64,000 nt of DNA. Origin: Oscillatoria sp. FACHB-1406 (GTDB taxonomy: Bacteria; Cyanobacteriota; Cyanobacteriia; Cyanobacteriales; Spirulinaceae). Shown here in pieces: positions 53,682 to 62,462 of this stretch (position 1 is its first letter; the number at the start of each line of letters is the position of its first letter). The stretch spans positions 37,348 through 101,347 of the forward strand of contig NZ_JACJSM010000020.1 of assembly GCF_014698145.1 (NCBI RefSeq), in the 5' to 3' direction. The translations under genes were made by a program, and so were the position numbers. Below the pieces are notes generated by a model. The model was not told the DNA's origin, made no database searches, and was given only the letters and a program-made list of their open reading frames with translations.

Positions 53682-55466
53682 TCATTGGGCTGAAGGACAG
53701 CGGTAAAGTTGATAAGGAATTCCGACTCGATAAGATTCACCCGATTGCTGAGTACACCGTATTTTTTCCCCCACTTCGAGGGATGGGGGATATTGAGCTT
53801 CTATCAGTCCGGGAGCAAAAACCCAGAGAAAGTCCGGTGCAACTGACTGTTCTGATAATAACGCCCAAACGCGCTCGTATCCCTGACTGGAATCGAGAAA
53901 CAGCCAGTTCGCGGGTGGAGATTTTTGGCCAATCTCCTTTAACGCTAAAGCATAGCTCAATCCGATTGCTATTTCTTGATTATCGCTATATCCCATTGCG
54001 ATCGCGACTGAGCCGGAAGGTTTATCGAGCGTTTTTGCTACGGGAAGAGGATGATACGGTTTTTGGAAGGCGAGGTTGAAGATAACGAAGAGCGAACTGA
54101 GAAAGCTGACGGTGAGGAGGATAATTGACAATCGATTGTGGACAATGGAAAACTTCAAGCGCTCTGGACTGCGAGGAGATTTCTCCGCCTCTGGTGCTGT
54201 TGAATTTTGGATTGCTGTGACGCTGGCGGCGAGAAGGGCGCAGAAGGCGGGATAGTAAATGAAGTGATAGCGGGGGGCAATGGTGATATCTTTGCCCAAT
54301 AGGTAGACGATCGCGAGCAGTTGGAGCAGTACGAGGGCAATGAAGCAGGCGAGGGTGAAGGCATTGTCGCGGGTATCGGGGGCGGCGAGTAGGAGTTTGA
54401 AGCCTCGATAGGCTCGAGGCAGAAACCAGCCGAGAAACAGCAGCGTGAAGGCGATCGCGGGAATAACAATGGCAAGGGGCTGGCTTTCTACAGGTGGGGC
54501 AACAATCGTTAAGAGCATTGCCATGACCGTTTGCAGCAGCGGAACGATGTGTTGCGGTTTCGGCAACCAGTCGGATTTGGGGCTGCTGAAGTGCGCGATC
54601 GCGACGGGCAGCCAGGGAAGGTACAATAGCGGCGGCAGCAGGCTGAAAGGAAGAAGTTGCCAGATTTTGTAATTCGTAGTTCGTAATTCGTAATTCGTAA
54701 TTGGTAGTCTGTCTTCCCCGTTCTCCTGCTTCTTGCTAATGCGCAACCCGCAGATAACCAGAGTCAGAATTTGAGCGATAAACGCGATCGCGCAAAAGTA
54801 GTGAACGTACAGGCTAAGGGTGTGGGTTGCTGCCCATCCTAAAGCCATCCCATACCGCCTCAGCGCCGACTGATGGCTTTTTTGCATTTCCAGCAGGAAA
54901 ATTAAAGATAGAGCGATGAGGAGAATGGGTAGGGTGTAGTGACGCGCTTCTTGGGATTGGTAGATGCCAAAGGGAGAGACGGCGGCAAAGGCAGCCCCGA
55001 ACAATCCGGCGCGCGGGGAGAAGGCTTGACGGTTGAGGAGGTAAATGGCTGCGATCGCAGCAGTTCCCCAGATGGCGGGTAGGGCGCGCAATTTCCAGGC
55101 TAGCGGCAGATTGAAGGGTTCTAGCCACGTCAGCCACTGGTGCATGGCGCAAAAAAATAGGGGCGGATGCGTCGATTGCGTCGCTAAGTGATGGGCGATT
55201 TCGGCGCAGTTTGTTTCGGGCTTTAGCTGGAAAATTGCCGTTAGGCGATCGAGGGGAATAAACTGCCCGGTGGGAATTTCTTCCATGCTTTGCCCCAAGC
55301 TGAAAATTGCGGTAAAAATTTCATCCGCCCATAGGGGTTTCGTTGCCAATCGCGCCCACCGCAGCGCTAAACCCATTGCTAAAATTCCAATTACAACGAG
55401 CCAGCGGTTATTTTTAGGAGCGCTGCTTCGACTGATAAGTTTGTTGAGAGAGTAGCGAACGCTCAT
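53682..55466 (-). CDS. GT39-type membrane glycosyltransferase with repeat-derived segments
   Basis: 594 residues, about eleven membrane helices. N-terminal LRWARLATKPLWADEIFTAI, with the catalytic-type Asp-Glu of the ArnT/PMT superfamily, then THPPLFFCAMHQWLTWLEPF. Sugar donor and acceptor are unknown, probably a polyprenyl-linked sugar. Two stretches look like repeat DNA read in frame: ITNYELRTTNYK (54664-54706, ATTCGTA family) in a hydrophilic loop, and FSIVHNRLSIILL (about 54112-54155, TTGTCAA/ATTATCC family) running into a membrane segment. Both keep the frame open. The C-terminal soluble domain contains SGESYRVGIPYQLYRCP. Confidence 0.85.
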   Translation of the reverse strand: MSVRYSLNKLISRSSAPKNNRWLVVIGILAMGLALRWARLATKPLWADEIFTAIFSLGQSMEEIPTGQFIPLDRLTAIFQLKPETNCAEIAHHLATQSTHPPLFFCAMHQWLTWLEPFNLPLAWKLRALPAIWGTAAIAAIYLLNRQAFSPRAGLFGAAFAAVSPFGIYQSQEARHYTLPILLIALSLIFLLEMQKSHQSALRRYGMALGWAATHTLSLYVHYFCAIAFIAQILTLVICGLRISKKQENGEDRLPITNYELRTTNYKIWQLLPFSLLPPLLYLPWLPVAIAHFSSPKSDWLPKPQHIVPLLQTVMAMLLTIVAPPVESQPLAIVIPAIAFTLLFLGWFLPRAYRGFKLLLAAPDTRDNAFTLACFIALVLLQLLAIVYLLGKDITIAPRYHFIYYPAFCALLAASVTAIQNSTAPEAEKSPRSPERLKFSIVHNRLSIILLTVSFLSSLFVIFNLAFQKPYHPLPVAKTLDKPSGSVAIAMGYSDNQEIAIGLSYALALKEIGQKSPPANWLFLDSSQGYERVWALLSEQSVAPDFLWVFAPGLIEAQYPPSLEVGEKIRCTQQSGESYRVGIPYQLYRCPSAQ

Positions 55467-55689
55467 AAGGCGGTTGGGCTTTAAGGTTGCAAAAATTATT
55501 GAGATTTTAACACCATTTCGCCTTGATTTTTGCTATTATATTCTTATAATGGGAATATTGACGTTTTCAAAATTATTGCGCAGATTTCCATTATAAAAAC
55601 ATCATATCCTAACCTCCGAAAAAAGTCTAGCCCTTTCTCAAAAACACCCGTAATTCACTCATTCAAAATCGTTCGTTGTTCGTTATCAA

Positions 55690-55742
55690 TTACTAATATT
55701 ATTCGTTATCAATTGTCAATTGTCCATTATCAATTATCAATT
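55690..55742. repeat. TTATCAA/TTGTCAA heptamer array
   Basis: Seven or so units of TTATCAATT, TTGTCAATT and TTGTCCATT end five bases before the helicase ATG at 55748, so the array occupies the normal ribosome-binding-site position. Confidence 0.85.
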
Positions 55743-55747
55743 AGATT

Positions 55748-58108
55748 ATGTCTTTAGAGACAGCTAGCAGCACAAATACCAGTTCCCAGCGGGATCGCGA
55801 ACCCGAATTGCAAAAGATGCGCGAAGAATTGCGCCCCGGACAACAAAGTTTAGCCGATTGGCAGGGTGGGGAACTCGCCGTCTCCGCCGTTCCCGGTTCC
55901 GGTAAATCTCACGGTATGGCGATCGCAGCAGCAATCGCGATCGCGCGCAACCGACTGCATCCCAAACGGCAACTCATTGTCGTCACCTTCACCCGTTCGG
56001 CAGCCGCCAGCATCAAAAGCAAAATCCGCGATCGCCTGCGCCAACTGCAACTGCCCGCTGGTGGCTTCGTCGTTCATACCCTGCACGGCTTAGCCCTGAA
56101 CATTGCCTCCCGCCATCCCGACTTATCCCGCCTCAACCTCGAGAGTAGCACCCTAATCGCACCCAACCAAGGCCATCGACTGCTAAAAACCGCCGTAGAT
56201 CGATGGATTGCGACTTATCCCTCGCGCTACAAAATCTTACTCGAAGGCAGCAATTTTGACGGAGAAGAAACGGAACGACTGCGGCGACAATCTGCCCTGC
56301 GAACCGAAATTTTACCCGGACTCGCCAACGCCGTCATACGCGAAGCCAAAAGTTCCGGGATTTTGCCCGAAGACTTATGGCGCATCAGCGAGAATGCGCG
56401 CGACGAATACAATATTCTCGCGATCGCAGCCGGATTGTACGAAGAATCCGAACGCCTGATGAAAGCGCGCAACTTCATCGACTACGACGACATGATTCTG
56501 GCAGCCTTGCGCGTCCTCGATAACCCCCATATTCGCCGACTGTGGCAGAACCAAATCTTCGCAGTATTTGAAGACGAAGCCCAAGACTCAACGCCCCTGC
56601 AAAGTCGGTTATTAGAAATTTTGGCAGCAGATGGAGAGGGGGAGAGGGGGAGAGGGGGAGAGGGGGAGAAGATTAATTTAGTGCGAGTGGGAGATCCCAA
56701 TCAAGCGATTAACTCAACATTTACGCCCGCCGATCCGATTTACTTCAATCAATTTTGCGATCGCACCCAAGCAGAAAATGCCCTCGCCACCATGAATCAA
56801 GCCGGACGCAGCGCCCAAATTATCATCGATGCGGCGAACTTCATGCTGCGCTGGACGAACGAAAAATGGCAGGAAGAATTCAAAGTTCAAAATGTTAATT
56901 TTAAGGTGGATGCAACTCCAGCAACGCCCTTTCGGTTGCAAGATATTGCCCCCGTAGCCCCCGGAGACGCACAAGGCAACCCCGATCGCATCGGTAATGG
57001 CTTAGAAATCCGCATTCCCAACGACATTTACCACACCGTCGAACTGATGCGCGATCGCATCCTGCAACTCTATCAAGATAACAAAGACTACAGCAGCGCC
57101 ATCCTCGTGCGCGAAAACCGCCAAGGACGCTTCCTCGCCGAACAACTCGCCCCCCTGCAACGCGAACATAAAATCCGCCTCTACGAAGTCGGCGAACTCG
57201 AACGCCACTCGCAAATTCCCGAAGAAATCCTCAAACTGCTACACTTCCTCGATCGCCCCCACTCCCCCGACGCGCTCAAAAGCGCCCTCGAAGTCCTCGA
57301 AGCACGCCAACGCATCCCCGCCCAAGATCTCAACCTCCTCGCCACCCAACCCGAACAATTCCTCTATCCCGGAATCCTCGATTCCCCCCAAAAACCCGCC
57401 GCCGCCCGCGCCAGTCGCTACTGTCGCAACCTCCTGCGCGCGCGCCTAGAACTGCCGCCTTACCACTTAATTTCCTTCCTGGGCATGACCTTACAATACC
57501 AGGGTTCCGAACTCGCCACCGTCCAAAAACTCGGCGATCGCATCGCGCACCAACTCAACCGCCAACACTCCCTCAAAGCCATCCTGGAAGCACTCGAAGA
57601 AATCGTCACCTCAGAACGTTTTGAAGGCGTAGAAGAAGACAGCGACGATCGCTATTCGCGCCCCGGGCAACTCACCATCATCACCATGCACAAAGCCAAA
57701 GGACTCGATTGGGATTGCGTCTTCCTGCCCTTCCTCCACGAAGATCTAATTCCCGGCAAACCCTGGATTCCCAACGCCGCCAAATTCCTCGGCGACTTCA
57801 CCCTCGCCGAAGTCGCCCGTGCCCAAATTCGTACTGCCCTGCACCAACAATACCTCGAAGGCTACAGCGATGCCGCCCAATTGCCGCAACCCCTCGAAGC
57901 TTGGGAACAAGCCTGCAAGCTCAAAAAAGCCGAAGAATACCGCCTGCTGTACGTCGCCATGACGCGCGCTAAACGCTTGCTGTGGATGTCTGCCGCTCGC
58001 CAAGCACCCTTTAGTTGGGGCGGGTGGCAACCGGGCGGAAACTTGCAGGGAAAAATCCCCTGTCCGGTTATTCCTGCGTTGCTCCAGAAGTTTCCCGCCG
58101 CGAATTAG
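55748..58108 (+). CDS. UvrD/Rep-type ATP-dependent DNA helicase
   Basis: 786 residues, SF1A helicase. Motif I AVPGSGKSHGMA, Ia VVTFTRSAAASIKSKI, motif II FAVFEDEAQDSTPLQ, III LVRVGDPNQAINSTF, V LTIITMHKAKGLDWDCVFLP and VI YRLLYVAMTRAKRLLW. It unwinds DNA, probably in repair or recombination. It lacks a nuclease domain. A low-complexity insert, DGEGERGRGGEGEK, encoded by AGAGGGGG repeats at about 56633-56668, sits between motifs II and III. There is no clear Shine-Dalgarno sequence, because a heptamer repeat array runs up to the start codon. Confidence 0.92.
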   Translation: MSLETASSTNTSSQRDREPELQKMREELRPGQQSLADWQGGELAVSAVPGSGKSHGMAIAAAIAIARNRLHPKRQLIVVTFTRSAAASIKSKIRDRLRQLQLPAGGFVVHTLHGLALNIASRHPDLSRLNLESSTLIAPNQGHRLLKTAVDRWIATYPSRYKILLEGSNFDGEETERLRRQSALRTEILPGLANAVIREAKSSGILPEDLWRISENARDEYNILAIAAGLYEESERLMKARNFIDYDDMILAALRVLDNPHIRRLWQNQIFAVFEDEAQDSTPLQSRLLEILAADGEGERGRGGEGEKINLVRVGDPNQAINSTFTPADPIYFNQFCDRTQAENALATMNQAGRSAQIIIDAANFMLRWTNEKWQEEFKVQNVNFKVDATPATPFRLQDIAPVAPGDAQGNPDRIGNGLEIRIPNDIYHTVELMRDRILQLYQDNKDYSSAILVRENRQGRFLAEQLAPLQREHKIRLYEVGELERHSQIPEEILKLLHFLDRPHSPDALKSALEVLEARQRIPAQDLNLLATQPEQFLYPGILDSPQKPAAARASRYCRNLLRARLELPPYHLISFLGMTLQYQGSELATVQKLGDRIAHQLNRQHSLKAILEALEEIVTSERFEGVEEDSDDRYSRPGQLTIITMHKAKGLDWDCVFLPFLHEDLIPGKPWIPNAAKFLGDFTLAEVARAQIRTALHQQYLEGYSDAAQLPQPLEAWEQACKLKKAEEYRLLYVAMTRAKRLLWMSAARQAPFSWGGWQPGGNLQGKIPCPVIPALLQKFPAAN

Positions 58109-58137
58109 TCGGGACGTTGTATGCCGAAATCTCTGTC

Positions 58138-58159
58138 GGGACGTTGTATACAACGTCCC
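58138..58159. repeat. Perfect GGGACGTTGTA palindrome
   Basis: Arms GGGACGTTGTA and TACAACGTCCC. A partial direct copy (GTCGGGACGTTGTAT) precedes it at 58108-58122. Same family as 8193 and 43279. Confidence 0.75.
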
Positions 58160-58162
58160 TAC

Positions 58163-58813
58163 TTAAGGTTTTAAAAGATCCGCAGCACCCGGTTGAGGCA
58201 GAGTGGGGGGCTTATAGTTGCTCGGGTTGGGTTGGATGGGCGCAGAAGGCGTTGCAGCCGGTTGAGGAGTTGAGTTGGGCTGGGGAGTGGGTTTAAAAAT
58301 TGCCACCAGTGCGTCGATTAATTGTTCGCGTTGCTTGCGGTTGAAACTGCGAACGACGGCAATATCTTTATCCATCGGATTTTGTTGCAGGGTAGTCGAA
58401 CCCGGATAGAGATCGGCGCGCATCGGATCGTTAATCCCTAAATAGTCAGCTAGCGTAATTTTCCAATCGAAGCGGTATTGGGGAGAGCGAGTTTTGATGT
58501 AGAGGTGATAGCGAATCAAACGAGTTGCGAGCGAGTTGTTCGGGTCGATTTCTCCAGTTTCGCGACTGATATACTGATTTTCTCGGGGCAATTCGGGCAA
58601 GCGTTGATAGAGGGACGGCGCGAATTGTTCGGGTTGGATAAACTGCGCGATCGCGGGTTCAGTTAATGGGAGGCGATGGAGTAGCCCACCTCCCAATGCT
58701 AAGAGCAGTCCGAGTACCAATGCTGCCCCCATCCGGAGAAAGGACGAGTCAGGGGTGAAATTGCGATCGATAGGAGGGTGGCTGGGGGGCGTGCGGCGGG
58801 AATTAGCACTCAT
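58163..58813 (-). CDS. Conserved membrane-anchored protein of unknown function
   Basis: 216 residues. One hydrophobic segment (about 28-45, MGAALVLGLLLALGGGLLHR). A conserved-looking soluble domain follows, with YISRETGEIDPNNSLATRLI, YHLYIKTRSPQYRFDWKITL and ADYLGINDPMRADLYPG. A Pro/Gln-rich tail (KPTPQPNSTPQPAATPSAP) ends the protein. It resembles hypothetical proteins next to rpoZ in other cyanobacteria as I recall them; no function is known to me. It lies 35 bp after rpoZ in the same orientation and is probably co-transcribed. Confidence 0.75.
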   Translation of the reverse strand: MSANSRRTPPSHPPIDRNFTPDSSFLRMGAALVLGLLLALGGGLLHRLPLTEPAIAQFIQPEQFAPSLYQRLPELPRENQYISRETGEIDPNNSLATRLIRYHLYIKTRSPQYRFDWKITLADYLGINDPMRADLYPGSTTLQQNPMDKDIAVVRSFNRKQREQLIDALVAIFKPTPQPNSTPQPAATPSAPIQPNPSNYKPPTLPQPGAADLLKP

Positions 58814-58848
58814 AAGGACTTCGTTTCGGGTGACGTTGCGATCGCAAG

Positions 58849-59079
58849 TTAATCGCCAATGATTTCGGGTTGCGTAATTTCGTCTGACATTTCAATCACC
58901 GCGCGAATGACGGGTTTCATCATTGGATCGTCGTTGATCTCAAAATCTTCGTAGCGGCGGCGCTTGGCTCGATTGGCAACTTGGACGGTGATGCGGTAGC
59001 GATTGGATGCTGCACCAATCAAGCGATCGGCGTGAGCCATAATTTGAGAGGAGTCAAAAGCAGGACGTTTGCTCGCCAT
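58849..59079 (-). CDS. rpoZ: RNA polymerase omega subunit (RpoZ)
   Basis: 76 residues, the short cyanobacterial form. [20 protein letters not shown] starts the protein, then [20 protein letters not shown] and [20 protein letters not shown]. Omega promotes assembly of the polymerase around the beta-prime subunit and, in cyanobacteria, affects recruitment of the primary sigma factor. Single gene upstream of the membrane-anchored protein gene; divergent from yggS. Confidence 0.95.
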   Translation of the reverse strand: MASKRPAFDSSQIMAHADRLIGAASNRYRITVQVANRAKRRRYEDFEINDDPMMKPVIRAVIEMSDEITQPEIIGD

Positions 59080-59230
59080 GAATTTAATATTCTTTAAAGA
59101 TTAGAGACTCGTTTTTTTAGGGATTTGTAGCCCTTGGTATGAAAATTAAGTGTAGCATTAATCCATACAAACGTTGTCCTGCGGGACAGTGCTGGAGTGC
59201 AGATCTCGGCAGCACATTGAGTTGATTTTC

Positions 59231-59917
59231 ATGACTATCTCTCCCTCTCTAAGTTCGATCGCCCAACGTCTGGTTCGAGTCCGCGCGCAATTGCCCGCCA
59301 ACGTTCGTTTAATTGCCGTCACCAAGCAGGTTTCGGTTGAAGCGATACGCGCTGCTTATGCTGCCGGACAGCGGGATTTTGCTGAAAGTCGCTTGCAAGA
59401 AGCCCTCCCCAAGCAAGAACAACTCCAAGACTGCCCCGACATTTGCTGGCATTTTATCGGCCACTTACAAAGCAATAAAGCCCAAAAAGTTTTAGAACAT
59501 TTCCCGTGGATTCACACTTGCGATAGCTTGAAGCTGGCTCAACGCTTGGATCGCCTTGCTGAGGGTCTTGACAAAATCCCTCAGATATGCGTGCAAGTGA
59601 AAGTCTTGCCCGACCCTCAGAAATACGGCTGGAGCGTTCCGGAATTATTCGCCGATTTACCCGATTTAAACAACTGTCGCAATCTCGACCTTTGCGGATT
59701 GATGGCGATTTTACCCTTAGAACTTTCCCCCTCGGAAATGCTGTCGGCGTTTCAATCCGTCCGTACCCTCGGCGATCGCATCAATGACGAAAATTATCCC
59801 AATTTAAACATCCAAGAGTATTCAATGGGAATGTCCGACGATTACCCCCTCGCCGTGCAAGCGGGGGCAACAATGGTTCGTTTGGGGCGCATTTTGTTCG
59901 GCGACAGAGAGAATTAA
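59231..59917 (+). CDS. YggS/PLPBP-family pyridoxal phosphate homeostasis protein
   Basis: 228 residues from the ATG at 59231 (MTISPSLSSIAQRLVRVRAQ). PLP-binding TIM-barrel: VRLIAVTKQVSVEAIRAAYA with the Schiff-base lysine in VTKQ, DFAESRLQEALPKQ (Glu in place of the usual Asn of GENRVQE), WHFIGHLQSNKAQKVLEHFP, and SMGMSDDYPLAVQAGATMVR with LGRILFG near the end. It controls free PLP levels and has no known catalytic activity. YggS next to SepF and ProC is a conserved neighbourhood across cyanobacteria and Gram-positive bacteria. The upstream extension to 59174 is unlike the family. Confidence 0.94.
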   Translation: MTISPSLSSIAQRLVRVRAQLPANVRLIAVTKQVSVEAIRAAYAAGQRDFAESRLQEALPKQEQLQDCPDICWHFIGHLQSNKAQKVLEHFPWIHTCDSLKLAQRLDRLAEGLDKIPQICVQVKVLPDPQKYGWSVPELFADLPDLNNCRNLDLCGLMAILPLELSPSEMLSAFQSVRTLGDRINDENYPNLNIQEYSMGMSDDYPLAVQAGATMVRLGRILFGDREN

Positions 59918-60079
59918 AACTCAAGAATTACGCTCGATTGCCGACTCCCTAACCGTCGACCTTCCCCGATCGCACCCTCTTTTCATCCTAATTTACTGCC
60001 AACAGAGAAAAAATTAGCGCGGCTATAGCGGATCGAAAAATTTGGCAGTAATATAGCAATTAAATAAATCTAACTGCCT

Positions 60080-60245
60080 TGGGAAGCAGGGCGGCTGCGC
60101 GGGTTCTCCACCATGATGGAGATAAACGGTGCAAACCGAGAGACGCTGTGTAAGACCGAATTGTCCTCGTACAAAGAGGGAACGGCGAGTGAGACGCGAA
60201 GCCCTAATCGGTTGCGAAGCGGATTGGGGTACTTCACAATATGGT
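60080..60245. ncRNA. Possible structured RNA or mobile-element remnant
   Basis: The 523-bp gap between yggS and sepF contains a non-coding block rich in short stems. The clearest is CCCTAATC (60202-60209) pairing with GATTGGGG (60222-60229, one G-U) around a GGTTGCGAAGCG loop. GGTTCTCCACCATGATGGAGAT near 60098 gives another stem (CTCCA/TGGAG). The repeated short G-A-rich links resemble intron domain I or transposon guide-RNA sequence. No ORF is present. I cannot name the family. Confidence 0.35.
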
Positions 60246-60440
60246 AAACTTCTACATCAATTCAGTTTCGATTGGGGTAGAAGCGAGGTAAAGTAAACAC
60301 TGTTGCACCAGAGTGATGCGATTCGTCGAATTCCCCACTCCGGCAGCATCGAGTTTAAACCCAACTCGAAGCCCAACTGAGTTAATTCTTGGGTCAAGCT
60401 AGTTGCCTATGTCCAACACCATGTTGAGGAAGGGTGAATT

Positions 60441-61025
60441 GTGAACATTTTTACAAAGTTGAGAGATTTCGTCAGTCTGAATGAGACTGAGGATTACGAG
60501 TATTACGAAGATGAGGCGGAGGTCAACGAATATCCGAACAATTTGCAGGAAATTCCAACCGCCCCTCCCGAAGAGGATCGCAATCCTCGTCGTAGAAATC
60601 GCGATCGCACAATGGTAAATCCAGCAACAGATATGACAGCAGCAGCCCCTCGAAATAATGTTATCGGAATGCCGGGAGCGGCAGCCGGTTTGTCGGAAGT
60701 CGTGGTTTTTGAACCTCGCTCTTTTGAAGAAATGCCGCAAGTGATTCAAGCCCTGCGGGAACGCAAATCGGTCGTACTCAACCTAACGATTATCGATCCC
60801 GACGAAGCTCAGCGCGCTGTAGACTTCGTAGCTGGGGGAACTTACGCCATCGACGGCCATCAAGAGCGAATCGGGGAAAGCATCTTCCTATTCACGCCGA
60901 GTTGCGTTCAAGTCACGACGCAAGCTGGCACAATTCACGAAGTCCCTCAAGTTCCAGTTGCGCCCCGTCCCACAGTCGGACAAGCGCAAGTTTGGACTCG
61001 CGAAGACGCTCGTTTAGCGCAGTAG
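60441..61025 (+). CDS. sepF: Cell division protein SepF
   Basis: 194 residues from the GTG at 60441, with GAGGAAGGG upstream. N-terminal membrane-binding helix [11 protein letters not shown], an acidic Tyr-rich linker ([14 protein letters not shown]), then the SepF core [40 protein letters not shown] and [20 protein letters not shown], ending [11 protein letters not shown]. It tethers and bundles FtsZ at the membrane in organisms without FtsA, including cyanobacteria. proC follows 8 bp after the stop; yggS precedes. Confidence 0.96.
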   Translation: MNIFTKLRDFVSLNETEDYEYYEDEAEVNEYPNNLQEIPTAPPEEDRNPRRRNRDRTMVNPATDMTAAAPRNNVIGMPGAAAGLSEVVVFEPRSFEEMPQVIQALRERKSVVLNLTIIDPDEAQRAVDFVAGGTYAIDGHQERIGESIFLFTPSCVQVTTQAGTIHEVPQVPVAPRPTVGQAQVWTREDARLAQ

Positions 61026-61033
61026 AGGAAAAC

Positions 61034-61843
61034 GTGAGCGTTCGGTTCGGCTCGATCGGCGGCGGGGTAATGGGGGAAGCCCTTTTATCTCGCTTGATTG
61101 CTGCCAATTTCTGCGCGCCCGAATCGGTTCTCGTGAGCGAACCGTCGGCAGAGCGGCGCGAATTTTTGCAGCAGCGGTATGGGGTGGGGGTGACGGCAGA
61201 TAACAGCGAGGCAGCCGCTTCGGATATCGTGCTGCTTGCCGTTAAACCCCAAGTCTTAGAACTCGTAGCCGTCGATCTTGCCGCAAAAGGAGGATTGAAA
61301 CCAGGGGCGCTACTGCTCTCGATTTTAGCGGGAGTCTCGCTGGGTCGTTTGCGGGAAGCATTGGGCAAGGCGGCGATGGTTCGAGCGATGCCAAATCTTC
61401 CTTTAACGGTAGGGGAAGGAATGACCGCGATCGCGTCTAGCGCCGAAACAACCCCCGCTCAAATCCAGCAAGCGAAAGAAATTTTTAGCGCCGTCGGTCA
61501 AGTCGTGGAAGTGCCGGAATCGTTAATGGATGCGGTAACGGGACTATCGGGATCGGGGCCGGCGTTTGTGGCGATCGCGATCGAAGCCCTCGCCGATGGT
61601 GGCGTAAAAGCGGGCTTGCCTCGAGGGATTGCGTCCCAACTCGCCCTGCAAACCGTTCTGGGAACGGCGAAACTGCTGCAAGAAAGCGGCTGGCATCCGG
61701 CAGAACTGAAAGATCGCGTTACCAGTCCCGGCGGAACCACGATCGCGGGCGTAGCGGAACTCGAAAAAGGTGGATTGCGCTCGGCGCTCATTTCTGCCGT
61801 TGATAAAGCTTACGAGCGATCGCGAGAACTCGGACGCAGTTGA
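61034..61843 (+). CDS. proC: Pyrroline-5-carboxylate reductase (ProC)
   Basis: 269 residues from the GTG at 61034 (VSVRFGSIGGGVMGEALLSR), preceded by GAGGA. NADPH-dependent last step of proline synthesis. GSIGGGVMGEA dinucleotide motif, LAVKPQVLELVAVDLA, MVRAMPNLPLTVGEGMTA, VTGLSGSGPAFVAIAIEALA and DRVTSPGGTTIAGVAELEKG. The in-frame extension back to 60902 lies inside sepF and is rejected. Probably co-transcribed with sepF. Confidence 0.96.
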   Translation: MSVRFGSIGGGVMGEALLSRLIAANFCAPESVLVSEPSAERREFLQQRYGVGVTADNSEAAASDIVLLAVKPQVLELVAVDLAAKGGLKPGALLLSILAGVSLGRLREALGKAAMVRAMPNLPLTVGEGMTAIASSAETTPAQIQQAKEIFSAVGQVVEVPESLMDAVTGLSGSGPAFVAIAIEALADGGVKAGLPRGIASQLALQTVLGTAKLLQESGWHPAELKDRVTSPGGTTIAGVAELEKGGLRSALISAVDKAYERSRELGRS

Positions 61844-61909
61844 GGCTTGAGGCTTCATTTTTCGGTAAAGTTGGAATGCTATCACTGAATTGCTGTTTGC
61901 TGAGGACGA

Positions 61910-62398
61910 ATGACTGACCCTCAACTCCCTCCTACAACTGCTCTAGCCCATCAACCCACTCGTCGGGCAGAAAGCGAAAACTGGTTTGAATATCCCATCC
62001 GCGTTCAGCCCCATCATACCGATTACGCCGGTCTCGTCTGGCACGGTTCTTATATTGCTTGGATGGAAGAAGCGCGCGTCGAATGTTTGCGTTCGATCGG
62101 CATTAATTTTGCCGACTTGGTGGAACTCGGTTGCGATCTTCCCGTTGTCGAACTTTCCGTTCGCTACCATCAACCGCTGCGCTTAGGAATGCAGGCGATT
62201 GTTAAAGCGCGCACGAACGGGATGGATGGCGTGCGGATTTTTTGGGACTATCGAATTGAATGTCCGGAACATCGCCAACTGTATGTAACGGCTAGAGTGA
62301 CCTTAGTAACGGTCGATCGCGAGAAAGGTAAGATTTTGCGCAAGTTGCCGCCTGTAATGCAGGAGGTTCTGGTCAAATTAGGACGAACCCCAACTTAA
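61910..62398 (+). CDS. Hotdog-fold acyl-CoA thioesterase
   Basis: 162 residues. 4HBT/YbgC-type family: EYPIRVQPHHTDYAGLVWHG, where the Asp is the catalytic residue, SYIAWMEEARVECLRSIGIN and a C-terminal QLYVTARVTLVTVDREKGK. The first 30 residues are a non-conserved extension. It hydrolyses an acyl- or aroyl-CoA. DHNA-CoA hydrolase for phylloquinone synthesis is one possibility in a cyanobacterium, but the sequence does not prove it. It lies 66 bp after proC on the same strand. Confidence 0.88.
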   Translation: MTDPQLPPTTALAHQPTRRAESENWFEYPIRVQPHHTDYAGLVWHGSYIAWMEEARVECLRSIGINFADLVELGCDLPVVELSVRYHQPLRLGMQAIVKARTNGMDGVRIFWDYRIECPEHRQLYVTARVTLVTVDREKGKILRKLPPVMQEVLVKLGRTPT

Positions 62399-62462
62399 TC
62401 CCAATCCGATTCATATGTTATATTAAGTGTCTTAACCTTCTCGAATCGGAGTGTCGATAAGA

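Noticed and set aside
59265..59290. GGTTCGAGTCC-like stretch resembling a tRNA T-arm
   Set aside because: It lies inside the conserved reading frame of the yggS gene and no matching acceptor or anticodon stem is found around it.
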